Assembly (NCBI RefSeq): GCF_001277995.1
Contig: NZ_CP009220.1
Coordinates: 2,480,001-2,544,000 of the forward strand
Direction: 5' to 3'
Source: Corynebacterium deserti GIMN1.010
Lineage (GTDB): Bacteria; Actinomycetota; Actinomycetes; Mycobacteriales; Mycobacteriaceae
Length of the DNA stretch: 64,000 bases
The translations under genes were made by a program, and so were the position numbers. Of this stretch, positions 55,809 through 64,000 are shown piece after piece; position 1 is the first letter of the stretch; every line of letters begins with the position of its first letter. The notes beneath the pieces were generated by a model that had not been told where the DNA came from, did not search any database, and saw nothing but the letters and a program-made list of their open reading frames with translations.

Positions 55809-58332
55809 GGTTGTCTCCTTCATGCTCAGGTTTGTCCTCAGCCCCGTCGATCACCGTGGGACGTTCTTCTACTACTGGCATTTCAGTGGTTTCGGACGCA
55901 TCCTGCGCGGATGTGGATTCTTTCTTCGCAGGTTGTTCAGGAGTTTCCGGGTAGTCCGGGCGCTCGTGATCTGGGAGTCGGAATCCGATCATCTTGGTGG
56001 GGGCTTCGCTTGGAACGTTACCCGGGGAGTGTTCCTCGCCTGTCGATTGGTCCATCAGTTCCGAATCGCCAAATCCATAGGCCTTCATTCCGGGGTGCTC
56101 GCCCGCGGTATCTGAAGCAGTACTAGGAGCATAAGGGTTCGGACGCGCCCCATTTGCAGCCCCACTATCAGAACCATCAACCGAGTTCTCCCCCGGCGCC
56201 CGGTGTTTTCCAGCAGAACCAGGAACAGTCCAGTCAGCAGGAGGCGGGGTGCCATAGGAACGGCCAGTACTAGCACCAGCACCAGTGCCCGCAGGCTCAG
56301 CTGGCTTCAGCGGTGCCTTACCTTGAGCTTCCAATTCCTTGCGGCGACGCTCGCGGGTTGCACGAGATGCCTCCAAGATGGAGAACTTCTTTGGTGGCTC
56401 TTCGCCACGTTCCAGGGCGAGTTCGACTGGAGTTTTGACGGGCTCGCGGCCTTCTTGACGAGGGAACCTTGCCGATTCATCGGGAAATACCTCAGAAACC
56501 TTGCGTGGCACGATGTCGTCGAAAAGCGCTTCGAGGTCTGGGCGCCGCAGGGTTTCCTTTTCCAAGAGTTTCTCTGCCAGGCGGTCCAGGTGATCGCGGT
56601 GCTCGGAAAGGATGGAGTAGGACACTTCGTGGGCCTTGTCGAGAAGGAACTGCACTTCGGTGTCGATGGTTGCAGCAACTTCCTGGGAGTAATCCAGGGT
56701 TCCGCCACCACCGCGGCCGGAGAATGGATCGCCTTGTTCCTGGCCGTACTTGACCATGCCAACTGCTGGGGACATGCCATATTCGGTGACCATCGCGCGG
56801 GCGATTTTGGTGGCCTGCTCGATGTCAGCGGATGCGCCGGTGGTGGGTTCGCCGAAGACGAGTTCTTCCGCGGAGCGTCCACCCATGGCGAAGACGAGGC
56901 GGGCGAAGAGTTCGTTGCGGTTGTACATGCCCTTGTCGTCTTCTTGGGCAGTCATGGCGTGTCCGCCGGTGCGACCGCGTGCGAGGATGGTGACTTTGTA
57001 GACGCGCTCGATGTCTTCCAATGCCCATGCGGACAGGGTGTGTCCACCTTCGTGGTAGGCGGTGACCTTCTTTTCCTTCTCGGAAATAATCTTGCCGGAG
57101 CGGCGAGGTCCACCGACAACGCGGTCGGTTGCTTCTTCCAAGGCATCTGCGGTGATGACGTTGCCGCCGACACGTGCAGTAAGCAGTGCCGCTTCGTTCA
57201 ACACGTTGGCAAGGTCTGCGCCAGACATGCCGGCAGTGCGCTTGGCTAGAGCCTTGATGTCAGCATCGGGGGCGAAAGGCTTGCCCTTTGCGTGAACTTC
57301 CAGAATCTGCTCGCGGCCACGGAGGTCTGGGTTGGTGACAGGGATCTGGCGATCGAAGCGGCCTGGACGCAGCAGTGCTGGGTCGAGGACATCAGGGCGG
57401 TTGGTGGCTGCCATCAAGATGACGCCCTGGCGATCGCCGAAGCCATCCATTTCCACGAGAAGTTGGTTGAGGGTCTGCTCGCGTTCGTCGTGTCCGCCGC
57501 CCATTCCTGAGCCACGGGCACGGCCGACGGCGTCGATCTCATCGACGAAGATGATGCAGGGACTGTTTTCCTTTGCCTGCTTGAACAGGTCGCGCACGCG
57601 GGATGCACCGACACCGACGAACATTTCAACGAAGTCAGAGCCGGAGATGGAATAAAACGGAACGCCGGCTTCGCCAGCGACGGCGCGCGCAAGCAGCGTC
57701 TTACCGGTGCCTGGAGGGCCGTAGAGCAAAACGCCACGAGGAATCTTCGCGCCGAGAGCTTCGTAGCGAGAAGGATCTTCAAGGAAGTCCTTGATTTCGT
57801 GGAGTTCGTCGACAGCCTCTTCAGCGCCTGCAACATCCTCGAAGGTGTTGGTTGGCATGTCCTTGGTCAGCTGCTTGGCTTTGGATCCACCGATGCCGAA
57901 CATGCCGCCGCCCTGCATGCGGGTGAGGAAGAACATGAGCAGACCGAAGATGATCAGCATCGGAAGGATGAGGCTGAGCATGGACATCAGGAAGCTGTCC
58001 TGAGTCACGTTGGTGGTGTAGGAATCCGGGTTGGATGCCTCGACCTTCTCAAAGACGGTGGGCGCAGTACGGGCAGGGTACTGGGCGATAATCTCTTCAA
58101 CGCCCTCGCGTTCATCAACAGTGATGGGGTCACGGAGGGTGAGGCGAACGCGCTGCTCCCGGTCATCGATCTGGGCTTCGGCGACGTTTCCGGCATCGAG
58201 CTGTTCCATTGCGACGGAGGTGTCAACCTCCTGGAAATTCCTGGTGTCGCTGCTAAACAGAGACGTCAAAAACAGAACGATGAGGATTACGGCCGCAACT
58301 CCGCCGATCTGCAGGTATTTCTTGTTTTTCAT
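55801..58332 (-). CDS. ftsH: ATP-dependent zinc metalloprotease FtsH
   Basis: An 843-residue membrane protease. Two membrane helices (residues ~7-26 and ~110-130) flank an extracytoplasmic loop; the AAA domain has Walker A GPPGTGKT, Walker [12 protein letters not shown] and [22 protein letters not shown]; the zinc site is AYHEGGH with a later Asp. The ~190-residue C-terminal tail is disordered, rich in Pro, Gly and acidic residues, far beyond E. coli FtsH (644). It precedes the fol genes, as in mycobacteria. Confidence 0.97.
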   Translation of the reverse strand: MKNKKYLQIGGVAAVILIVLFLTSLFSSDTRNFQEVDTSVAMEQLDAGNVAEAQIDDREQRVRLTLRDPITVDEREGVEEIIAQYPARTAPTVFEKVEASNPDSYTTNVTQDSFLMSMLSLILPMLIIFGLLMFFLTRMQGGGMFGIGGSKAKQLTKDMPTNTFEDVAGAEEAVDELHEIKDFLEDPSRYEALGAKIPRGVLLYGPPGTGKTLLARAVAGEAGVPFYSISGSDFVEMFVGVGASRVRDLFKQAKENSPCIIFVDEIDAVGRARGSGMGGGHDEREQTLNQLLVEMDGFGDRQGVILMAATNRPDVLDPALLRPGRFDRQIPVTNPDLRGREQILEVHAKGKPFAPDADIKALAKRTAGMSGADLANVLNEAALLTARVGGNVITADALEEATDRVVGGPRRSGKIISEKEKKVTAYHEGGHTLSAWALEDIERVYKVTILARGRTGGHAMTAQEDDKGMYNRNELFARLVFAMGGRSAEELVFGEPTTGASADIEQATKIARAMVTEYGMSPAVGMVKYGQEQGDPFSGRGGGGTLDYSQEVAATIDTEVQFLLDKAHEVSYSILSEHRDHLDRLAEKLLEKETLRRPDLEALFDDIVPRKVSEVFPDESARFPRQEGREPVKTPVELALERGEEPPKKFSILEASRATRERRRKELEAQGKAPLKPAEPAGTGAGASTGRSYGTPPPADWTVPGSAGKHRAPGENSVDGSDSGAANGARPNPYAPSTASDTAGEHPGMKAYGFGDSELMDQSTGEEHSPGNVPSEAPTKMIGFRLPDHERPDYPETPEQPAKKESTSAQDASETTEMPVVEERPTVIDGAEDKPEHEGDNRG

Positions 58333-58470
58333 ACGCAGTGGCTACACAACGCGCAGCGCCGCCTAGCCCGTGCCTTTCTCGGGATATTAAAGGGGGTGAA
58401 TCTTTGAGCAGTACATTTTCCAACGATCGGCAAAGCCAAATCGTTCCCAGGTAAGAATCCCGGGAAAGAA

Positions 58471-59073
58471 TTAGTCAGAGTAGACGCGTGGCTCGAGGGT
58501 GCCTACGTAAGGCAGGTCGCGGTAGCGCTCTGCGTAGTCCAGACCGTAGCCCACAACGAATTCGTTAGGGATGTCGAATCCGATGTCAAACATGTCGATG
58601 TTGGTGGTCAGGCGCTCAGGCTTGCGCAGCAAGGTGATCACATTGAGGGACTTGGGGTTGCGGTTTTTCAGGTTACGCATGAGCCAGGACAGGGTGAGTC
58701 CGGAGTCAATGATGTCTTCCACGATGAGGACATCGCGGCCTTCGATTTCCTTGTCCAGGTCCTTCAAGATACGCACGACGCCTGAGGAGCTTGTGGAGTT
58801 GCCGTAGGAGGACACGGCCATGAATTCGGACTGGGTTGGGATGTCCAGCATGCGGGAGAAATCAGCGAGGAAATAGAACGCGCCCTTGAGCACGCACACC
58901 AAAATGAGGTCTTCGTCGGCGTCCTTGAACTCTTCGGAAACGCGCTTGGCCATTTCCCCAATACGAGTTTTCAGCTGCTCTTCGCTGATCAGGATGGACT
59001 CGATGTCATCGCCGTATGGGTTGGTTGGAACGTTGAAATCTTTGGTGTCAGCCATTTCCACGTTGTTGCTCAT
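58471..59073 (-). CDS. hpt: Hypoxanthine-guanine phosphoribosyltransferase
   Basis: A 200-residue purine salvage enzyme. The PRPP motif is [17 protein letters not shown]; other motifs are [15 protein letters not shown] and [27 protein letters not shown] (ends FDIGFDIP and [10 protein letters not shown]). AGGGGAA precedes ATG 59073. It lies between tilS and ftsH, an order shared with many bacteria. Confidence 0.95.
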   Translation of the reverse strand: MSNNVEMADTKDFNVPTNPYGDDIESILISEEQLKTRIGEMAKRVSEEFKDADEDLILVCVLKGAFYFLADFSRMLDIPTQSEFMAVSSYGNSTSSSGVVRILKDLDKEIEGRDVLIVEDIIDSGLTLSWLMRNLKNRNPKSLNVITLLRKPERLTTNIDMFDIGFDIPNEFVVGYGLDYAERYRDLPYVGTLEPRVYSD

Positions 59074-59107
59074 CGTCGAGTTCCCCTTTTATGTTTGTGG
59101 GTCGGTG

Positions 59108-60052
59108 TCAATCAGTGACTTTAAGCTTGCCACTTCGACGCACCACTTCCAACCTTCCGGTGTCACTTTTACCCACGGCGACGCCACCCTGCCCATGCCA
59201 ATCGGTGAGCAGTCGGTCTACTGCCTCGATTTTCCGCGAGCTCACAGCGATTCCGTGCCCGCGCAAGAAGTCTGCAAGCATCCGCCTTCTAAGGCCTGTA
59301 GGTTCGGACGCGAGCTCTACAGGGAACCCGTCTTGCCACAACGCACGTCGCTTTTCGACGGCGCCGTCCACCACCTCAGCGTCGTCCACAGCGCGGCGCG
59401 CTGCCAGTGCCAAACCAGGTACTGAATCTCCTCCTGTGATCTCGTTGAGGAGGGGGATCACCTGGGAGCGGATAGCGACGCGTCGAAAAGCATCGTCGGT
59501 GTTGTGCGGATCATGCCAGGGCTTAAGTCCCAGCTCCGTACACGCCCCGTGCGTGTGGGCACGCCGCACGCCCAAGAGGGGCCGGATGATGGTGAGAGGG
59601 GGGCGTCGAGAAGCATCTTTCATGCCCGCGGGGTTGCCCCGAAGCCCGCCCAATAGGTATGTCTCGGCCTGGTCATCCATGGTGTGGGCAACCCAAATCT
59701 CATCGGTGGACTGCGCAAACGCATCATAGCGGGCGGTGCGGGCAGCGGCCTCCATGTTCTGGCCCGGCGCGATGTGGACTTGGTGCGTGATCGCGTGCGC
59801 GCCCATCATTCGCGCCATCGCGGCCGCCTGATCTGTCACCGCCGCAGAACCATCCTGCAGATTATGATCAATACACACCGCCGTGACCTCCACCCCTTCG
59901 GCGGCTGCAGCTGCCACCAACGCCAGCGAATCCGCCCCACCCGAGAGCCCAATGAACACGTGATCGTGCAGGTAGGGGCGGATGGCGTTGCGGATTTCAA
60001 CAAAATTCGGGCTAATTCGAGGCAACGACAACTCACCGATATGGCTGGGCAT
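59108..60052 (-). CDS. tilS: tRNA(Ile)-lysidine synthetase
   Basis: A 314-residue enzyme that modifies C34 of the AUA-reading tRNA-Ile. The PP-loop is IGLSGGADSLALVAAA, which differs from the usual SGGxDS only in the allowed position; ICIDHNLQDGS-like VCIDHNLQDGSA and VAHTMDDQAETYLLGGLRG follow. The C-terminal domain is short, as in other actinobacteria. The start ATG 60052 is 1 base after the dac stop. Three copies of the GTCGANAAGC word occur within 270 bases here. Confidence 0.93.
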   Translation of the reverse strand: MPSHIGELSLPRISPNFVEIRNAIRPYLHDHVFIGLSGGADSLALVAAAAAEGVEVTAVCIDHNLQDGSAAVTDQAAAMARMMGAHAITHQVHIAPGQNMEAAARTARYDAFAQSTDEIWVAHTMDDQAETYLLGGLRGNPAGMKDASRRPPLTIIRPLLGVRRAHTHGACTELGLKPWHDPHNTDDAFRRVAIRSQVIPLLNEITGGDSVPGLALAARRAVDDAEVVDGAVEKRRALWQDGFPVELASEPTGLRRRMLADFLRGHGIAVSSRKIEAVDRLLTDWHGQGGVAVGKSDTGRLEVVRRSGKLKVTD

Positions 60053-60053
60053 T

Positions 60054-61346
60054 TTAGAAATCTCGGAGAATGGATGCCATTTCATCCAACGCTTCTCGAG
60101 CCGACAAAATCGCCGAATCATTGGACACAAATGAGAATGTGAACACTCGACCGGACTCCGAAGTGACCACGCCTGCCAGCGCCGACGTATCCGTCAACGT
60201 GCCAGTTTTCGCGCGCACCCACCCAGCACCGGACAGTCCCTCGTAGCGTTCCTCCAACGTGCCAGTGCCGTGAGCAATTGGCAGGGACGTAATCAGCGGA
60301 CGCAGCTCAGCTTCGGTGGCCGCACGCGTCAAGATATCATCCAACAGCCTCGGAGTGATGAGGTTATCAAAGCTCAGGCCGGAATTATCCACAATCGATA
60401 CCCCAGTCAGATCAAAACCGTGCTCACCCAAAATGTCCAACGTCATCTGCGCGGTGCTCACCGAATCCGTAGCCAGCCCCTTCGACGCAGCGACTTCCTT
60501 TGCGATGCCTTCTGCCATCACATTGTCCGAATCTGCCATCATCCGAGCGAGGCGCTTTTCCAAATTGTCCGACTCCACCGATGCAATCGGCGCCGTGTCT
60601 GGCGCTGTTCCCGCTGATACTGACGTTGCTCCCACCCGATCAGCCAACGCCTGCGCCACATCTAGCGCCGGAGTGTGCGACCTCGGGAGATCACCCTCGT
60701 CGCCACCAAGTCGACCAGCTTCAATCATCGCAGGCACCACATCGGTGATGTAACCAGCATCAACATCAATCGGATCCCACGTTTTCGCAAAAGACTCATC
60801 CGGCCACACTGACGTATCAATCAACACCGTATCGATGTCACGCCCACCCAACTGCTCAGCCAGATCATCAAGCTGCTCTTGACTGATGGTGACATCTCCC
60901 CCGGCCTTAATCACCACAGTCCCCTGCTGCTCACCCTCTACGACCTGTGTTTCTACCGTGTCCGCGCGACCCAACTCATACAACGCCACAGCGGCCGTCA
61001 AAATCTTCGTCGCTGACGCAGGCCGCACCGCAGTATCCTGATTGTGCTCCCACACAATTTCCCCCGACTCCACATCGCGGGCCACACCTACGAACGTCCC
61101 CAGCCGCGAATCCTGAGCTTGCGCCTCCAGTTCCTGAGAAAGCTGGGCGAAATCAGGAACCTCTAAGGATTCTTCGGAGTTTGGATTAATCGCCGGTGAA
61201 AACAGTGGCGCAGGCATCTCAATCGACGACGGCTCCGGATGGTTCAACCCAAATCCCGTCTGGTTAGCCCACACTCCACCACCGATAATTGCACCAACAA
61301 GTACCAACACGCCCACAGATGAGCCCACCCACCACGCATTTTTCAT
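60054..61346 (-). CDS. dac: D-alanyl-D-alanine carboxypeptidase (PBP4/DacB family)
   Basis: A 430-residue penicillin-binding protein that trims peptidoglycan peptides outside the membrane. An N-terminal helix (residues ~5-27) acts as signal or anchor. Active-site motifs are SATK (PASATKILTAAVAL), SDN (MADSDNVMAEG) and KTG (VRAKTGTLTDTSAL). The large insertion between SxxK and SxN is typical of class C. It starts the block with tilS and is divergent from ppa. Confidence 0.93.
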   Translation of the reverse strand: MKNAWWVGSSVGVLVLVGAIIGGGVWANQTGFGLNHPEPSSIEMPAPLFSPAINPNSEESLEVPDFAQLSQELEAQAQDSRLGTFVGVARDVESGEIVWEHNQDTAVRPASATKILTAAVALYELGRADTVETQVVEGEQQGTVVIKAGGDVTISQEQLDDLAEQLGGRDIDTVLIDTSVWPDESFAKTWDPIDVDAGYITDVVPAMIEAGRLGGDEGDLPRSHTPALDVAQALADRVGATSVSAGTAPDTAPIASVESDNLEKRLARMMADSDNVMAEGIAKEVAASKGLATDSVSTAQMTLDILGEHGFDLTGVSIVDNSGLSFDNLITPRLLDDILTRAATEAELRPLITSLPIAHGTGTLEERYEGLSGAGWVRAKTGTLTDTSALAGVVTSESGRVFTFSFVSNDSAILSAREALDEMASILRDF

Positions 61347-61509
61347 GGGAGCTCCTCTCTAGGCTTATTTATGCTTAATTATTGGCTTAATTATTGGGCA
61401 AATCTCAGACTCTTACCTTATATCGTGTACCAATCCTGTCATTACTTCATGACACGCTAGAATTTGTAGGCAGCAACAAATCCATCTAGTTACTAGGAAG
61501 AGAGCTTCA

Positions 61510-61986
61510 ATGAGCATCGAAGTAACCGTTGAAATCCCAAAGGGTTCACGCAACAAGTACGAAATCGACCACGAGACCGGCAAGGTCTACCTCGACCGCT
61601 ACCTGTTCACCCCAATGGCATACCCATTGGACTACGGCTACATTGAGCACACCCTCGGCGAAGATGGCGATCCTTTGGACGCATTGGTCATCATCCCAGA
61701 ACCAGTGTTCCCAGCTGTTGTGGTGAAGTCCCGCATCGTTGGTGTCTTCAAGATGACCGATGAGGCCGGCGGCGACGACAAGCTCCTCGCAGTACTTGAT
61801 GACCCTCGCTACGACCACATCCAGGACATCTCCGATGTTTCTGACTTCCTGAAGGATGAGATCGAGCACTTCTTTGTTCACTACAAGGACCTAGAGAAGG
61901 GCAAGCATGTCGACGGCTCCGGTTGGGGCGACAAGGCTGAGGCTGAGAAGATCCACGCTGAGGCAATCGACCGCTACAAGGCCTAA
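61510..61986 (+). CDS. ppa: Inorganic pyrophosphatase
   Basis: A 158-residue family I pyrophosphatase. Active-site parts are [36 protein letters not shown] (metal Asp residues) and [12 protein letters not shown], followed by [22 protein letters not shown] precedes the ATG. It is divergent from dac and ends at a terminator. Confidence 0.97.
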   Translation: MSIEVTVEIPKGSRNKYEIDHETGKVYLDRYLFTPMAYPLDYGYIEHTLGEDGDPLDALVIIPEPVFPAVVVKSRIVGVFKMTDEAGGDDKLLAVLDDPRYDHIQDISDVSDFLKDEIEHFFVHYKDLEKGKHVDGSGWGDKAEAEKIHAEAIDRYKA

Positions 61987-62003
61987 TTGCCTTTAGGTTT
62001 TAG

Positions 62004-62050
62004 TCCCGAGCTCACCTGAATTGTGTCAGGTTGGACTCGGGATATTTTGC
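62004..62050 (+). terminator. Terminator after ppa
   Basis: TCCCGAG and CTCGGGA pair at the outside, with ACCTGA/TCAGGT pairing within; TATTTTGCTTTT follows. Confidence 0.85.
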
Positions 62051-62798
62051 TTTTGTAGTGGACTCATCCTGAGGCCATTTAAGGCCCTCGATTGTGCGGG
62101 TAAGGAATTTGGTTGCAACGGTGTCGCTTAGTCGCTTAAACGGAGATCTGAGAGGGCAATTTTTCGACTCACTATTCGCCCATTTTTATTACTTGACATG
62201 GCAATACGTAACCGCACCGCACAGACGCTTATACGAACAAATTTGCGGTGCAAAAATCGAGTTGAAAAATTTTTAACTCGCATAATTCACCGCAGGGCAC
62301 CTCATATAGCGGTAGCTGTGGTGCTGTTTTGTACGATCTTTAAGGCAAACCCAGAAGAGTTGCACAGTGAACAACAGAGGAGACGTTGCCTTCTCCACCA
62401 ACTTCGTGACGATCTCGCCCTCGAAGGCTTGATAGTCAATCTTTGTAGCCATGACGGATCTTTCTTAGAAACTGGGGCTGCGCCTCCCCAAGCCGCCTCC
62501 CCGAGCCCTGAAAAATGCAAAAACCTGGCCGCCAGGGATCCAAGGGCGCCGGAAACGTGCGCACACGAACACTAGGTGGCCAGGTTTTACTTCCACGTGA
62601 GGGAAAACCCTGATGAAGTGTTGTTTGGTTAACCAAGAGGATCCATTGACTACGTTTCGCAATACCGCATTTCACAGGGCAAAGTGGAGAGCCTCACACG
62701 CGTCATACAAGTCGAATACCACTCCAGCTTCTCGCAATACACCAAGCGCCTGACTACCCTGGGATGCACACGACGCTATTAGTTACGAGGAGTTTTTC
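62051..62798. other. Gene-poor region between ppa and the rhodanese gene
   Basis: About 750 bases with no firm gene. It holds an A+T-rich stretch (62160-62290), the small open frame described next, and a long-range inverted repeat AAAACCTGGCC (62520-62530) / GGCCAGGTTTT (62578-62588) that could be a hairpin. Possibly decayed DNA or an RNA gene; nothing could be identified. Confidence 0.5.
62273..62452 (-). CDS. Possible small protein or 5' relic of a gene
   Basis: ATG 62452 opens MATKIDYQAFEGEIVTKL and continues VEKATSPLLFTVQ; the first ~30 codons use codons typical of strongly expressed corynebacterial genes, but after that the sequence becomes Cys/His/Tyr-rich and ends at TAA after 59 residues. 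This change suggests a truncated gene whose later part is lost. No strong ribosome-binding site is visible. Confidence 0.3.
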   Translation of the reverse strand: MATKIDYQAFEGEIVTKLVEKATSPLLFTVQLFWVCLKDRTKQHHSYRYMRCPAVNYAS

Positions 62799-63089
62799 AT
62801 GCAGGAAGTAAACGTCAACGAGGTTCCAGAAGGTGCACAGCTTATCGACGTCCGCGAGCCCGATGAGTTCGCAGAAGTCCGCGCAAAGGGCGCAGTTAAC
62901 ATTCCAATGAGTGAGATCGTCGCTCGTACGAATGAGCTGGATCAAGATCGCGATATTTATGTCATTTGCAAGCTGGGTGGTCGCTCCGCGAAGGTCCAGG
63001 AGTACTTGGACCAGCGTGGCATCGAATCCATCAATGTTGCAGGCGGCACCGAAGGATGGGTCGCAGCAGGACTCCCCACCGAAGCTTAA
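62799..63089 (+). CDS. Single-domain rhodanese-like sulfurtransferase
   Basis: A 96-residue rhodanese domain. The start LIDVREPDEFAEVRAKGAVNIP is characteristic, and the active-site Cys is in VICKLGGRSAK (CxxGGR loop). Such proteins transfer sulfane sulfur, for example from thiosulfate. GAGGAG precedes the ATG. It is followed by a terminator and stands alone. Confidence 0.92.
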   Translation: MQEVNVNEVPEGAQLIDVREPDEFAEVRAKGAVNIPMSEIVARTNELDQDRDIYVICKLGGRSAKVQEYLDQRGIESINVAGGTEGWVAAGLPTEA

Positions 63090-63135
63090 GACCTCCGAAC
63101 CTTAAAACCTCCGAATCCTAGAACCAATAACTTTC

Positions 63136-63173
63136 AAAGCTCGGACACTTCCCACAGAGTGCCCGAGCTTTTG
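63136..63173 (+). terminator. Terminator after the rhodanese gene
   Basis: AAAGCTCGGACACT and AGTGCCCGAGCTTT form a stem with one mismatch around 8 bases, followed by a short T-run. Confidence 0.88.
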
Positions 63174-63336
63174 CTCACCCAACAACCCCACAACCCCAGC
63201 CCTCCAAAAGCCACCCATAGGACACGCCCAAAATAAATTCCCCAAAAGCCATATAAATTAACCCACCTCCTACCAGCACAAACTACGAGGTAGCCCCGCG
63301 ACACTAATTAATTGGTCTCCCCCATGATTCGATTTA

Positions 63337-63349
63337 GCCAATCGTTGGC
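63337..63349. promoter_or_regulatory. Candidate operator of the MarR gene
   Basis: GCCAA-TCG-TTGGC is a perfect short dyad 15 bases before the MarR start codon, a usual place for autoregulation by MarR proteins. Confidence 0.4.
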
Positions 63350-63364
63350 ACTATGTTGAGAGTC

Positions 63365-63811
63365 ATGGCTACACATCCCGAAATCCCCACAGAATTGCTT
63401 GAATCTCCAAGCTATCAACTTGAACGGCTCCGCCGTCGAACCCGAGATCATGTCGAGGCCGCTTTGGCTAAGCATGAGACCACGATGCGGGAGTTTTGGA
63501 CGCTGACGTGTTTGGTGCATGCTGATGCCGCCAGCCAGTCCGTTCTCTGTGAGCTGCTAGCTATCGATGCCTCGGATATGGTCAGACTCGTTGATTCTCT
63601 CGAGGCACGCGGATGGGCGAAGCGGGAGCGTGATCCCAAAGATCGACGCCGCCAAATCGTTGCGTCAACAAAGAAGGGCAAGTCTGCGCAAGCTGACCTC
63701 CACAAGGTGGTTTTGGTTGCGGAGGATGCTGCGCTCGATGAATCCACATCGAAGCAGTTGAAGCACCTTCGTAAATTGGCGGCCGCAATTATCTCCACTG
63801 AAGAGGACTAA
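63365..63811 (+). CDS. MarR-family transcriptional regulator
   Basis: A 148-residue winged-helix regulator. The DNA-binding part includes SVLCELLAIDASDMVRLVDSL and the wing RGWAKRERDPKDRRRQIV, whose DPKDRR pattern is the MarR signature; helices at both ends form the dimer. ATG 63365 (MATHPEIPTE) has GAGAG upstream; an earlier in-frame ATG 63353 overlaps the operator region. It lies 7 bases before the adenylate-forming enzyme gene, probably its target. Confidence 0.9.
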   Translation: MATHPEIPTELLESPSYQLERLRRRTRDHVEAALAKHETTMREFWTLTCLVHADAASQSVLCELLAIDASDMVRLVDSLEARGWAKRERDPKDRRRQIVASTKKGKSAQADLHKVVLVAEDAALDESTSKQLKHLRKLAAAIISTEED

Positions 63812-63818
63812 ATTAGAC

Positions 63819-64000
63819 GTGGCACTGAGTAGTGTTCCAGCACAGTTCCTAAGGTCTGCGGAGGCACCTCCGAAGCGGACATTGTGGGACATTTTAGAAT
63901 CTGTCGCACGGGAGTTTCCTGAGGCGGCAGCTATTGATGACGGCCAGGTGTTAACCTACGCCGAGCTTTTGGAGGAAGTCACTACTCTGGCTGATTCCAT
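63819..64000 (+). CDS. Adenylate-forming enzyme, N-terminal fragment (3' end outside window)
   Basis: From GTG 63819 the frame is open to the window end. It reads ALSSVPAQFLRSAEAPPKR, then TLWDILESVAREFPEAAAI, DDGQVLTYAELLEEV; the pattern (PEAxAIxDGxxxLTYAEL) is the start of AMP-binding acyl/amino-acid activating enzymes such as acyl-CoA ligases and NRPS adenylation domains. In C. glutamicum a large NRPS/Pls-like gene lies near here, but the subtype cannot be told from 60 residues. Confidence 0.7.
   Translation, partial: MALSSVPAQFLRSAEAPPKRTLWDILESVAREFPEAAAIDDGQVLTYAELLEEVTTLADS

Noticed and set aside
56203..57249. A 348-codon open frame on the plus strand
   Set aside because: Antisense shadow of ftsH, with composition set by the opposite strand.
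62460..62520. 6C RNA, because of C-rich loops between short stems
   Set aside because: The C-runs are only four bases long and the two stems do not fit the required layout.

Overview
The window is a chromosomal segment of a Corynebacterium very close to C. glutamicum. The evidence is the gene content and order: otsA-otsB, a zinc ABC operon, ptsS/scrB/nagB/nagA, a sialic-acid (nan/sia) cluster, ispD-ispF-carD, radA-disA, clpC/guaB1, and a long minus-strand block dac-tilS-hpt-ftsH-folE-folP-folB-folK-panC-lysS, which resembles the ftsH-fol-panC block of mycobacteria. Leaderless genes, GTG/TTG starts and moderate G+C also fit. Species or strain cannot be fixed from the sequence alone.

Layout. 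1-1.7 kb: trehalose synthesis (otsA tail, a lipoprotein, otsB). 1.7-5.4 kb: a LacI regulator and a znuACB-type uptake operon with a candidate Zur box. 5.4-6.4 kb: decayed remains of a flavoprotein dehydrogenase and an IclR regulator. 6.4-8.8 kb: rRNA methyltransferase and cysteinyl-tRNA synthetase. 8.8-14.2 kb: sucrose PTS permease, sucrose-6-P hydrolase, and NagB/NagA for amino-sugar use. 14.4-25.2 kb: sialic-acid catabolism (NanA, NanK, NanE, a cytoplasmic sialidase-like protein, a GntR regulator) and a dipeptide-type ABC importer in which one permease is fused to an ATPase. Neu5Ac would be imported, cleaved to ManNAc, phosphorylated, epimerised to GlcNAc-6-P, and passed to NagA/NagB to give fructose-6-P. 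A similar 18-bp sequence lies upstream of both the nan and sia operons and may be the shared operator.

25-41 kb: housekeeping genes: isoprenoid ispD/ispF, CarD, a two-component system, RadA, DisA, carbonic anhydrase, MutY, butanediol dehydrogenase, ClpC with a recognisable SigH-type promoter, and a GuaB1-type protein. 41-49 kb: a more accessory stretch with an AraC regulator beside an aromatic hydroxylase, an unknown large protein that seems to have been shortened by a stop codon, a drug exporter, a DUF559-like protein, and a non-coding region with a DnaA-box hairpin and opposed 14-bp repeat arrays. 49-61.5 kb: the lysS-panC-fol-ftsH-hpt-tilS-dac block, with many overlapping genes. 61.5-64 kb: inorganic pyrophosphatase, a gene-poor 750-bp stretch, a rhodanese, a MarR regulator and the start of an adenylate-forming enzyme.

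The most unusual signal is not a gene. A gapped word, GTCGA-N-AAGC, usually preceded by GC or TC, occurs 31 times by my hand count, on both strands, in all gene types and between genes. About 0.5 would be expected by chance. The middle base is freely variable and the word sits in different reading frames, so protein sequence does not explain it.
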